Origin: Arthonia radiata
Taxonomy: Eukaryota > Ascomycota > Arthoniomycetes > Arthoniales > Arthoniaceae
Length of the DNA: 64,000 bases
Assembly: GCA_002989075.1 (NCBI GenBank)
Contig: PSQN01000002.1
Coordinates: 450,097 to 514,096 of the forward strand
Direction: 5' to 3'
A program made the position numbers and the translations under genes. The notes beneath the pieces are model-generated. The model was not told the DNA's origin and ran no database searches. It worked only from the letters and a program-made list of their open reading frames with translations. Shown here piece by piece: positions 1 to 11,627 of the stretch (its first letter is position 1; each line of letters opens with the position of its first letter).

Positions 1-3000
1 CAGTAGATATAAGATACCGCTACACTACACGAAACACTATTCTAAACTGCGTGCTACGATAATAATTATACGACCCACGAATCTAATAAATTGGGATCAG
101 AATGGTAGCCAAAGAAACCGACATCTCTAAAATAAGGTTCGATACAAGAACTAGGTCTCATCCGAGGACGATCTAGGTCACCTTATCTAGAAACCCAAGG
201 GAAATTTAAGGAAGAACAGACTATAGAAGCTAAGCAAGATAGCAGCTACGATGCGTTATAGGCAAGACAACGACTTAAAGACGAAAATATAAATTCTAAT
301 AGTACAGAATCCTCGCTCGAGAACAATACTAATTAGAAAGAGCAAACTCTAATCCGTTGGGAAGGAATAATATAGAGACTTTGTTAGTTAGCCTTCTACG
401 ATAGGAAGTTAAGCGCTAATAAAGATATTAACGATATTCTAAGATATATTTACTTACGCCTACGACGACTAGTAGACCACCTTATTAGAGGTCTAGAACT
501 ATATAGTTAGTACCAATATCTTTAACTAACAATGTACAACTTATAGACACAATAAGTTTTAACTAGCGATAGTTGTATAATTAAAGCAGGGATCGTAAAT
601 AATAAACTAGACGTTATAATAAAAGTAGTACTAGAACACTTTATACAGGAATTCTTATAGCAAATTAACTAACAATAGGTTTCAGTACCTAAAATACTTT
701 AGAACGTATATAATTAACAGAGAAAAGACTAGGCCAACTACTTTAAGGGCAGCAGTACCGGCCCGTTCAACGGTTAGACCCTCTAAGAGTCTAGCTCTAC
801 GCGAGCTCGGCTGCTTATAGAATATACCTATATACTCGGGCAACAATAAACTATAGAAACATTAAAATTATAATCGATTTAGGCGTAATAGGCAACTTTA
901 TCTTAATACGCTGCGTTAAGGAGTACTAGATACAAACATAAAAGAAGAAATTACCCTACGTACTGTCTAGATTTTAAGGGGCAGAGGAAAGAGTCGACTA
1001 CAAGACTTTACCAATAGGTATAATAATTAGAGACTATTAGGAAGAAATTACTTATAATATCGTAGATATTAACCAGTATTACGCTATGCTAGGTATACCC
1101 TAGTTGCAACAATATAACCTAGAAGTAGATTAGAGAACTAAGAAACTCCTTTTTACTAGATATAAGTACTCTAGACAAGAGTCGTTTTACAGAACGAATA
1201 CTCTATAAGCTAATTTTAGTAGTAAAAATAAGAAGCGCGATAAGAAACTTACGCGGGCCAGCACTACTATACTCCGATATTCAGACATCCTACGAGAGGA
1301 GTCTAACGCAGTATCTCGTCTATAGCCAACTACACGCAAGTATAAACAAAAGACGACTGCACGCTAACAATTCTATACGATAACAAGTATTTAGTTAATT
1401 ACTAAGATACCTAAGGAATACGATTAATTCCGATACCTGTTTAAAGAAGCTGAGCCGGACTTAGCTCTCCTAGAATACAAACTGTAAGATTATACAATAC
1501 CTTTATAAGAAGGCAAAACGCTAACATTCGGTCTAATATACTCTCTATTAGAAGCAGAAAATTAAGCGCTTCGCGATTATCTTAACAAGAACCTTAAAAA
1601 AGGATTTATCTGGAAGTTAATATTACTAGCCGGATACCCGATACTCTTCGTACTAAAGAAGAATAGCAAACTACGACTCTACGTAGATTATAGATAACTA
1701 AACAGAGTAACTATTAAGAACCGATACCCTTTACTATATATTGACGAAATAATAGACCGATTGTATAACGTGCAATAGTTTACTAAGTTTAATCTACGAG
1801 GAGCCTATAACTTAATCTATATAAAGGAAGACAAAGAATGAAAGACAGCCTTCTGTACTAGACACAGACTTTTCGAGTATTGCGTTATGCTCTTCGGGCT
1901 AATAAACGTATCAGCATTATTTTAGAAGCTAATTAATAACATACTTAGTAATTACCTAGATATATTTATAACTGCTTATCTAGACGATATTCTAGTATAC
2001 AGCCGTATACTAAAAGAACATAAGAAATATATTAAGAAGGTATTAGAAAGATTGGCGCGTACCGATTTACAAATCGATATCGAGAAAACCTAGTTTTATT
2101 AACAATCCGTCGAATTTCTTAGATTTATAATTACCGAGCACAGTCTCTAAATAGAAGATTCAAAGATTCAATCCGTTCTAACCTAGCCTACACTAAAGAA
2201 TGTAAAACAGTTACAATAGTTTCTTAGTTTTGCCAACTACTACAGGCGATAGATATTTAACTTTGGCCGAATTACAGCACCGCTGTCTTAACAGACGAAA
2301 CAATCGATAGGATTTTTCTAGACGTAGAAAGAACAATTAGTATTTAAAGAGCTTAAGGAAGCTTTTAAGATCGAGTCCGTACTAGCAATATTCGACCCCA
2401 ACCTGCCGATTATTATAGAAACAGATGCGTTAGACTATACAATTAGAGTATATATAAGTTAAAACAACAAAGAAGGAAAGCTTAGACCAGTAGCTTTCTA
2501 CTCAAGAAAAATATTACCTACAGAACAGAACTACGACATTTACGACAAAGAGCTTTTAGCTATTATAGCAGCATTCGAAATATAGCGAGCTTACTTAAAA
2601 GGAGCAAACTATATAATTATAGTATATACAGACTATAAGAACCTAACTTATTTTACGACAATAAAGAAACTCAATCGCAGATAAGTTAGATAGTTAGAAA
2701 CTATAGCTCTATACAACTTTATTATTACCTACAAGAAGGGTTCCAAGAACGATAGAGCCGACGCTCTAAGCCGACGACCAGATTACCTTAATAACAAGGA
2801 ACACGTCGAGCATACAATATTCTAAGAACACAATAACGAGATTAAATACAATCAATTGGCTATAACAACCGAGTTTGTTATTAAACCAGACAGCCGAATC
2901 CCAGATATCCTAAACGACCCTAAGACCTATCAGAAAAACGAGAAACGACACCTAAGATTAACTAAGAACAACAGAGGCTACTACAAATTCTAAGGCAAAA

Positions 3001-4747
3001 TCTATGTCCCGAGGAATCTAATCTGAAACATTATTAGTAACTTCTACGATAACCTAACTAAAGGACATAAAGGTATCGACAATACTATAAAAAAGATTAC
3101 AAGGACCTATTATATCCCAAGAATCCGACACTACGTCGAGGATTATATCTAAGAATACGATATATGCGCAAGAACTAAGCACCCGAGACATTTACTATAT
3201 AGTAAACTACAACTACTCGAGACACCCGAGAGACTATAGTATACAGTCTTACTAGACTTTATTACTAAGTTACTAACCTCCGAGGATCTACTTACAGGAG
3301 TAGCTTACAACGCTATTCTGGTTATATACGACAAACTAACAAAGTACGCGTACTTCGTACCTTACAAGGAAGCTAGCAACTTAGAACAGTTAGTATATAC
3401 CTTCCTTCGGATTATCTTAGCGAACTATAGCCAACCCTAAAGAATTGTCTTAGACAGAGACTAGAAGTTTGTCTTACGATTTTAAACATTCCTAATACAA
3501 CAGCTAGAGACAAAACAAAAAATATTAACATTATTCTATCTACAAACGGACAGACAGATAGAACGAACAAATTAAACACTTAAACAGTATCTCCGGGTAT
3601 ATATTAACTATCAGCAAAACGACTGGGTATAGTTACTATTAGTAGCGCAAGCGGCGTACAACGATACAAAGAACAATATAACCAAGACAACTCCGTTCTA
3701 CGCCTTATATAGCTATCACCCTCTTTAGGGAAGACAACTACAAAATACTATAGAGAACGAATTAGCTACACGAATAGCTACGAACATAAAATACCTGTAC
3801 CAGCAGTTAAAGTCTGACAGCGAGTTTATTAACGAACGAACAAGAAAGTAGTATAACAAGTTAAGAACTACCCCGAATACAAGCATAAAAGAGGGGGGAA
3901 GAGCTTACTTACTTATAAGAAACTTAAAAACTATCAAACTAAGCAAAAAACTCGACTACACTAAGACAGAACCGTTTAAAATCTTACAGCAATTAGGACC
4001 CGTAACATTTAAACTCGAACTCTCGAAGACAATAAGAATATATTCTGTATTCCACGTAGCGCTATTAGAGCCAGTCTACTCCTAAGAAGCGGAACAATCT
4101 AACCCAGAAATCCTTTCTGATAATTAAGAACCCGAGTATAAAGTCGAAATAATTCGAGCTTATAGACAAAACCGAGGCAAACGACAGTATCTTATAAAAT
4201 AGAAAGGATATTCTAAACACGAAAATTAGTAGAAACTAGAACGAAACCTAACTAACTGTAAGGACACCGTTCGACAGTATTGGAACTAGAGTGTTAATCG
4301 GTCGTAACAGCATTAACACCCTAATTTACTACCTAGTATGCCTTACCGGCACTTAGATTATCTACAAACGAACCAGCCTACTACGTTAGTAGCCTACCAC
4401 CTAACTCTAGGAACGGATCGTTACGAAAATCTATACTTAAGCCACTCGGCACATCTACGATATTACTACCGGACATAGCCGCCAGCTATTCTTCTTTAAA
4501 CAATATGTTATTCTAATTTATTTTGTTCTGCGCCTGGATGCGCAACCTTTTGAGCTCCTTCTTTGAATTTATAACCGCCGCTTTGACAACTTCGCGCTAC
4601 CTTTTTGCCGCACAAACGACTTCCTTCTCTTCCGACAAACGCTTGCGTTGCCCCTAGAGGGCATCCGACACCCGCAAGTACTGAGAACGAATACTCCGAG
4701 CTAAAAAACAAGTTAAATTAACAAAGACAATAAACGTAGGATAGAAA

Positions 4748-4957
4748 CTAACTATCCTTCAAAGACGGACGAACGTTATACGACTTCTTGTCGAGAGTAT
4801 ACACAAAACAGGATACCTTCCCAGACTTTAGAACACACTTCTTACTCAGATAAGAGCAACGGAAACACGGAGGCATCTCTCGACTACAGACTTCGGCAAG
4901 GACGGTATTGATTTCGAGCGCTTTGTCAGCGCTAGGGACTTTCTTAACTTTAGACAT
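4748..4957 (-). CDS. Antisense accessory ORF of the Gypsy element, cysteine-rich N-terminal part
   Basis: This is a 69-codon frame on the strand opposite to pol, between the chromodomain end and the 3' LTR. It has a cysteine cluster starting MPPCFRCSYLSKKCVL (C-x2-C-x6-C) with a further Cys about nine residues on, resembling a small zinc-binding module. It stops at TAG. Beyond that stop the same strand still reads as a basic, heptad-like stretch down to about 4510, so the original protein was probably longer. The complete Gypsy at 15600-22942 has the counterpart at the equivalent place, which argues for a real accessory gene of the family. No function is assigned. Confidence 0.5.
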   Translation of the reverse strand: MSKVKKVPSADKALEINTVLAEVCSREMPPCFRCSYLSKKCVLKSGKVSCFVYTLDKKSYNVRPSLKDS

Positions 4958-5052
4958 AACGACTTATAGAACTAGATCTATTACAGGGAGACGACAAGGT
5001 TTTAATGTCTCTAGGGCCGTCGAGGACGACTAGCCTTAAAGAGGGGACCTTG

Positions 5053-5502
5053 TGTTACGATCTTACTATGTCAGGCTAGTACAGGGCTGAGCGCAGCCCG
5101 CCTTATTAGAGCATCATACAGCATACCCGACGACTCCAATATAGCGACGTCGGCGACGTCGCTATATTGCAATAGGATCCCGACTACGCGACAAAGGAAG
5201 TGTCGGGACCATCGGACACAGAGGAACATACCTATGTACCTTAGACTATATAGCTAGACTAATGACCGACCCTAGGATAGACTTTAGTCTATTAACTTAA
5301 CATCTAAATATAAGTTTCTTAACTATATTTAGGTAACGTGCTTTACCTTCTATCTACTCTAGTTAAGTCCCTCTTACCTTCTATAATCTGTCTCGCCTCT
5401 CCTGCCTTTTAGTCTCTAGCATACAAGACACCTACCACCAAGGTCGACAAGCATACAAGGCAAGTGAGCCTTAGTTCGGTTCTCCCAGCGACCGGCGTTA
5501 CA
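5053..5502 (+). repeat. 3' LTR (450-bp subfamily) of the Gypsy element at 1-5502
   Basis: It starts TGTTACGA and ends CGGCGTTACA, so it has the TG...CA ends of an LTR. Its last ~280 bp match the 472-bp LTRs at 15600, 22471 and 55789, while its first ~190 bp do not. The solo LTR at 48588-49037 has the same length and the same 5' block. It contains a perfect hairpin at 5137-5169. Confidence 0.9.
5137..5169. repeat. Perfect 15-bp inverted repeat (3-nt loop) inside the LTR
   Basis: The arm CAATATAGCGACGTC is followed by GGC and then its exact reverse complement. The same structure is still recognisable, with a few transitions, in the solo LTR at 48588-49037, and is absent from the 472-bp subfamily. 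It lies in the U3 part of the LTR, so a role as a protein-binding site is possible but unproven. Confidence 0.85.
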
Positions 5503-6098
5503 CCCTTCGTTGTCGTTATTGTTTTAATTTAGACTATCGTTCTTTCTAGTTTGCGATCTGCTCGGCGTCTGTTTACCGGCTTGTAAGTCCTCTTACTTAT
5601 CGTTGTCGTTGGATCTTATATAAGGGTTCTAGTCTTCTTTAACGTTAACTATATTTTGCTACGCTCTGTATTCTGCTTATATAGCGGATATAAAGCGACT
5701 ACCGTCGCATACTTAGTTCCTTGCTCGTTCTCTTTAAATACAGTACTTGCTAATACCGATCATTAATTAATTTTAATATTATTTATTTTAACGTATATAC
5801 GGAGTCTCAGCTATACTCGATTATATCGAGTTAACCTCTAAGCGACGTCGATAAGGTATCTAACTGCTGGCCGCCTCCCTTGTAGGTTTAGAATAATTAG
5901 AATATAATCTAAGTGTAGAGCAGGGAGCAGTTAGGTAGCAAAAAGGGCTTAAATAGGCTCTACTAGTGTTTAAGCTAATTATTAAGGAGACTAGAAAGAA
6001 ATGCGTCTACTAGAGGAAAGATATTCTTTTAGGATCGCAGCCTTTCTAAATAGATAACATTCTGTCTTAATTCGCTATCGGAACGTTTATGCATTATA
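5503..6098 (-). mobile_element. Terminal remnant of an old minus-strand Gypsy (same family as 47.9-58.2 kb)
   Basis: From about 5510 the sequence is collinear with 57,580-58,163 with many transitions. It includes an internal part (5510-5880) and a ~218-bp LTR-like end (5881-6098) starting TGTAGGTTTA. The Gypsy at 1-5502 appears to have inserted here; the rest of the older copy would be left of the window. No coding frame survives in this piece. Confidence 0.7.
5881..6098 (-). repeat. LTR-like terminal repeat of the old Gypsy family, copy 1
   Basis: It is homologous to 57946-58163 (also 218 bp) and 47880-48107. All three share the stretch containing CTAAATAGGCTCTACTAGT. The expected CA terminus reads TA, as RIP would produce. 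The exact right boundary is uncertain by a few bases. Confidence 0.65.
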
Positions 6099-6216
6099 TT
6101 TAAGTATTAAAATATTATAATAATTTAGTAGCTAATATATATAGAATAACCTTAGCTTAAGACGCTATACTAATAGTACGAGCTTTAAGCTAAATATTGC
6201 CGGAGAACTTTGTTTT
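6099..6216 (-). mobile_element. Left fragment of the old minus-strand Copia-like element
   Basis: This short AT-rich piece ends in the target duplication GTTTT (6212-6216) of the Copia insertion at 6217-11622. The host sequence continues at 11628, so the piece should belong to the same host element, though it shows no recognisable motif itself. Confidence 0.4.
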
Positions 6217-6724
6217 TGTTAAAAATTAACCAACTAGCTGGTTAGCCGGAACCCTTAGGGACCCGAAGTATCGAATAGGTTCTACCAGCTGTCTCGGTCT
6301 AAAATAGAACAAGCCTCTTATCTAAAGGGTTGGGCCTAGTAATCTAGATCTAGAACAAAAAGAAGCATTATACGACCTGTTTTAGACAGCTAGCTTATAG
6401 TTTAAGACAATATAAAATAAACTTAAAGACTAATAGTTTTAAATAGACAGAATTACTGTCTTATATAGTAAGTTATAGGTTATCTAGCTTCTATTAAAAA
6501 GAATAGATATTTAGTAAGTTCTATATAGACTGCTAAACTTAAATATATAAGCTAAAATCTCTTTAGAGAATTTTAGCTAATAAGACAGACAATATAACAA
6601 TAGCTTTCCCTTGCTACTAAGTATCGTATCTATACTAAGCTTAAGTATTGTACTAATTTTAAGCTAGTTTTGTCTTTCTACTCTTTATAGTAGTATTCTT
6701 CTTCTTCTTTATACCTTTCTAACA
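6217..6724 (+). repeat. 5' LTR of the Copia element
   Basis: It starts TGTTAAAAATTAACCAACT and ends CTTTCTAACA and is 508 bp, like its partner at 11115. The following GGTTATAAGCC is a possible tRNA primer-binding site. Related solo LTRs lie at 13376, 50338 and 54591. Confidence 0.92.
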
Positions 6725-7576
6725 GGTTATAAGCCTAAATTAGCATCAATTCCTTTCAAATTTTCTTTTTAGAAAATATTTCTACTACGACACCTATCGG
6801 CACCTTCGAACAATTTTATTATCAATCGACTCTAAATTTTTAGTTTAATTTAACTATTAGAACAGAATTTCCTTTTTTAGAAATCTCCGACTATATATTC
6901 GGCTATAAACTCCTCTTATAAGATTTCTAAACTTAAGGGCTCGACTAATTGAGACATTTGATCGATTCGAATAGAGGCCCTTTTAACTAAAAAGGGCTAC
7001 AGTAATGTTATAATCCCCTTTTTTGGCTATTTAGCTAGAGATATTACCGAAGCCAGCCGTTAGAAACGGTCGACAAGGGCAGTAGTCCTTATTCAACTAA
7101 CTCTAAAGAACGGTCCTCTTATTTAAACAAAGAGGATTTATAACTCTCTAGAGCTTTAAGATAGCTTAAAAAGGTTATACGAATCGAAAGGTTTTAGTTT
7201 TAAGTTTCTAATTTGCAAGGAGCTCTTCAGCACTATATTTAGTAAGGTAAAAAACCTTAAGCTTTATCTTGCTAAAATTAGGCAATTAACGGACAATTTA
7301 GCAACCTAAGGACTAATACTACCTAACAAGGTAGTAGCTACCTACGTTCTCTACAATTTAACCTTTAAATATAAGCACACGGTAGCTATTATTAGCTAAA
7401 GCTATCGGTAAATAACTAGCAATATAAGTTTATAGGACTTATTTAGTTAACTTATAAACGAGTCTCGCCGAATCCGCGGTAGTACCCCAGCAGAAAAGGT
7501 TTTTACTGTAATAGACAACAAATCGACGTAAAAGACTGGAGAAAAATTAAAATCTCTAAGTAAAAACTAAGAAAAA

Positions 7577-7618
7577 TGCCCCTTTTGTAACAAAAAGGGG
7601 CATAAACCGGCAACTTGT
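7577..7618 (+). other. Gag CCHC zinc knuckle of the Copia element
   Basis: The plus-strand translation CPFCNKKGHKPATC fits C-x2-C-x4-H-x4-C with all four ligands intact, although the surrounding frame has stops. This is the nucleocapsid zinc knuckle expected at the end of Copia gag. Confidence 0.85.
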
Positions 7619-10600
7619 TGGAAAAAATACCTAAACTTTCGGCTAAATTTCAATAAAAGCTCTGAAAACATCGATTTTTTAATATTTTCTATATATAGTT
7701 CTAACCTATAAGAAGAACAATGCTTTACAGTATTACTAAACAGAGTCAATTACTCTACTAATTCTTAAATCTTTGATATAAGCTTAATAAGCTATATTTA
7801 CTCGAATATTAATCTTTTAACAGATATCTGGCCAACTAACCGGATTATTCATTAAAGAGGGGAAAAGTTAATTTAAGCCTTATAGACAGGCAAAGCAAAA
7901 CTATTCTTTAAGGACAAAATAATTGTTCTAAACGAAGTTTTGTTTGTTAAGAAATTTAAAATTAACCTTCTAAGCTTCGATAAGCTTAGAAAGAGGGGAG
8001 GTAAGGTAACTCTTAGCCAAAATAAGCTAAAAGTTAATTAAGCCGAACAACTAACTATCGAGGGACGGTATATTAACAGTTTAATAGTAATAGAAGCTCA
8101 GACTATTAATACAGTCTAATCTCTCTATACTATTTTTTTAAAAACTATCCTTTAGTATCAATAGATAGGACATATAGGTAAAAACGCCTTAAAATAGCTT
8201 AAAAAGGTTACCCTAGAAATAGATTATTTAGACAAATTAGGAGATAATTGTTAGATTTGCTTTAAAGCAAAGGCAACAGCTAAAGTTAGTTAAAAAACTC
8301 TAGACAAATTAGCTAATTATTTAGAAAAAGTCTACTTAAATATTTGCAGACCAATTATACCGCAAACCCCTTTTAAAGATTAATTATTTACTAGCTTTAT
8401 AGACAATAAAACCCGATATACGACTATCGAGGTACTATAGTCTAAAGACTAGATTTTTGACGCACTATTTACTTATATTACTCGAAAAGAAACGCAGTCT
8501 GAGCATTCTTTTAAAAGATTATACTTAAACAACGTAAAAGAATACCGGAAAGGTCGGATAAAACAGCTTCTAAAATAAAAAGAAGCTATTCTAACAATAT
8601 CTGTACTATATATCTCTCAGTAAAATAAACGAGCCGAATACTTTAACCAAACAATTGTTAGTAAAGTTCGAGCAATACTTTATACCGCCGGACTACTCTA
8701 GATATATTAGAGTAAAGCGTTAAAAGCAGCTATCTATATTTATAACAGAACCCTTTATACTAGATTACCGGGGTTTATTACTCTATATAAAGCAAAATAC
8801 GGCAAAAAACCGGATATTAGTATTATTAAAATCTAGAGCTTAGTTACTTATCTTAAAGAACCTAAACTAAAAAAACTAGACGCTAGAGTAACTATTTATA
8901 TTCTAATAGGCTACGGATCGAACTAATATAAGCTCTTAGACTCTAATAGTCGGAAGATTTACTAAGAGAGAGACGTCTACGTTCAAGAAGAAAAATTTGT
9001 TTGGGATCTATAGAGATCTACGGTTAATCGATTAACTAAAAGTATTTCTAAAGAGTTTAAAGAATAACTAAAAGTTAAGTTCAAAAATAAGCTAAATTCG
9101 ACCGCTAAATCTTAAGATAATAGAGAGATACCTCTTAATAAAGAAGGAATTTCTCTATATAAGAAATAGTATACCTCTTCTATATCTTAATAACTAGCGA
9201 ACGAATCTAAACAAGAACTATACTAAATTAAAGCTCTAGACGAGTCTAACCTTTTTACCGAGTTAGATTATAGAAGTACTAAAGACCTCGGCCGAATAGA
9301 CATTAATTGTGCCTAAAAATAGATTTTATATACGAAAACGCCGACAAAAATTAGTTTAACGAGTTCTACAATAATCTAGAACAATACGCCGAACAGGCCT
9401 TAGTTGCAGTTACTAAAGAGCCTACTAATTTAAAAGAAATAAGGGTATCTAAGAATTAGCCTTCTTAGCTAAATGCAATATAGTCGGAGCTCAAAGAGCT
9501 AGCTAACTAAGAAACTTAGATATTAACTGAGCTGCTGCCGGGTAAAAAGACGCTAAAAGGGCGCTAAGTACTAAAGATTAAGTACTTTCTAGAGAGCGAG
9601 CCGATTTTTAAAGCCTACTAGGTAGCTAAGGGCTGCTAGTAAAAACCCGGCCTCAATTTTATAAAGACCTTTATAAATTTAATTTAATTAACTACCGGCT
9701 TATATTAGCCTGAATAGCAGAGAAAGACTAGAAAATAAAGTAATAGGACGTAAAATTAGCTTATTTTAATGTAAAGTTAGACAAAATTGTCTATATTAAG
9801 CAACTAACTAGCCTATCTAACGGAACTAATAAAGTTTATCGAATAAAGAAGGCCCTTTACGGTCTAAAACAGGTCGGCCGACAGTAGAAAGCTTATCTTT
9901 AAGAATTACTAAGGAAATAGAGTTTAAACCTTTAGTATTCGATTAGTCGGTTTATATTTAAAGAACTAGAAAGCAGGCCAATTTTAATCGTCTACGTAGA
10001 CAATATATTAGCTGTATCTAATTCTATCGAAACAATCTCTGGAATCTACTAAGAACTAAATAAGACTCTTACGATTAAGAACTTAAAAGACGTTAGTAAG
10101 TTTCTAGAAATTAAAATTACCTGAGATCGCCCAGCAAAAACGATTTGCCTAGACTAGTCGACTTATTTAGCTAAAATTTTAATTAAATATTCGAAGAAAA
10201 ACGGCCGAATGCCCGAAAAAATACCGCAGCCCGTCGGCTTAAAATTGATACCGAATTCTAACTAAGCTAGTAGTACCAATATTTCTAATTATTAGCAACA
10301 AATTGGATCAATTTTGTATCTAATAATAAAGACAAGACCCGATATTGCCTTTATAACTAGCCTACTAGCTCGATATATATTGAATTCTAGCGAGGAGCAC
10401 TAAAGAGTTCTAAGTAGCCTTTAGGCTTACTTAAATAAAACTTCTAACCTTAGCCTTTACTATAAATCTTCCTTAATAGACAGTATAACCGGCTATTATA
10501 ACGTAGATTAGGGGAGAGACATTGGTACCAGGAAATCGACTACCGGCTATATCTTTCTACTTAGAAACGGAGCCCTTAGCTAGAATTCGAAGCTATAAAA

Positions 10601-11114
10601 AATAGTCGCCTTAAGCTCTTGTAAGGTCGAATATATAGCTCTTAAAGAAGCTATAAAGAAACAGTTATTTATCTAATTAATTGCTACCAAACTGTCTAGA
10701 ATTTTTAAAGAAAATTCGATTACTACCGTTTTAGCGGGTACTTTTAAAAAGCCTACGGATAAAAAAACTCGGTGAGCTCTAACGCACCAGACAAGCATAG
10801 ATTTGCCCGAATAAGCCGGTTAAATTAGACCGGAGACCCCAATTTTACCGGTAAAACTATTACTTACCGACAGCAATTCAACAAAAGAACTTATAAAAAA
10901 CTCTATCTTCTAAGCTAAATCTAAGTATATTGATATAAAGTATTACTATGTTAGAGAAAACGTTTAGGCAGGCCAAATAGAGCTTAAATACGTTTCTATA
11001 AAGCAACAATTAGCAGACAATTTAATAAAACTAATTAACTTAGCTAAAATACTAACGTTTAGAATTTAAATTAGCTTATAATCCGGCTAAAACAACTAGT
11101 CGATTAAGAAGGTG

Positions 11115-11622
11115 TGTTAGAAATTAATTAACTAGCTGGTTAGCGGAAACCCCTAGGAACCTAGAGTATCGAATAGGTTCTACTAGCTGTCTTGATCTAG
11201 AATAGAATAAGCCTTTTATCTAAAGGGTCGGGCCTAGTAGCCCGAGTTTAAGACAAAAAGAAGCATTGTACGACCTATTCTAGACAGCTGGCTCGTAGTT
11301 TAAGACAACACAGAATAAACTTAAAGACTAATAGTTTTAAATAAATAGAATTACTATCTTATATAGTAAGTTATAGGTTATCTAGCTTCTATTAAAAAGA
11401 ATAGATATCTAGTAAGTTCTATACAGGCCGCTAAACTTAAATATATAAGTTAAAATTTCTCTAGAGAATTCTAGCTAATAAGACAAATAATATAATAATA
11501 GCTTTCCCTTGCTACTAAGTATTGTATCTATACTAAGTCTAAGTATTGTACCAGTTCTAAGCTGATCTCGTCTTCCTACTCTTTGTAGTAGTATTCTTCT
11601 TCTTCCTTATACCTTTCTAACA
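11115..11622 (+). repeat. 3' LTR of the Copia element
   Basis: It starts TGTTAGAAATTAATTAACT and ends TTTCTAACA, followed by target duplication GTTTT. The purine-rich AAGAAGGTG just before it is a plausible polypurine tract. It differs from the 5' LTR mainly by transitions. Confidence 0.92.
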
Positions 11623-11627
11623 GTTTT

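Larger units (their letters stand above)
1..5502 (+). mobile_element. Ty3/Gypsy (chromovirus-type) retrotransposon, 5' end outside window, RIP-degraded
   Basis: A pol polyprotein can be followed on the plus strand through many stop codons. The protease-like segment lies near 870-1110 and reverse transcriptase near 1600-2260 (motifs LRLYVDYR near 1674 and YLDDILVYS near 1978). RNase H lies near 2390-2760 ([11 protein letters not shown]), integrase near 3040-3900, and the tail near 3900-4260 ends in a chromodomain-like stretch. Most stops are TAG or TAA, typical of RIP. The 3' LTR is 5053-5502; the 5' LTR and gag start lie left of the window. It is closely related to the complete element at 15600-22942, but its LTR belongs to a different subfamily. 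It appears to be inserted in an older Gypsy remnant that resumes at 5503. Confidence 0.9.
6217..11622 (+). mobile_element. Complete but inactive Ty1/Copia retrotransposon (5.4 kb)
   Basis: Two 508-bp LTRs (6217-6724 and 11115-11622) flank a plus-strand gag-pol. A 5-bp target duplication GTTTT is present at 6212-6216 and 11623-11627. Domains follow Copia order: gag with a CCHC knuckle at 7577-7618, GAG-pre-integrase and integrase about 8150-9000, reverse transcriptase about 9660-10380, and RNase H about 10500-10750 (motifs STTGYIF and VALSSCKVEY). Many TAG/TAA codons interrupt the frame. It is inserted into the older minus-strand Copia-like element. Confidence 0.93.
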
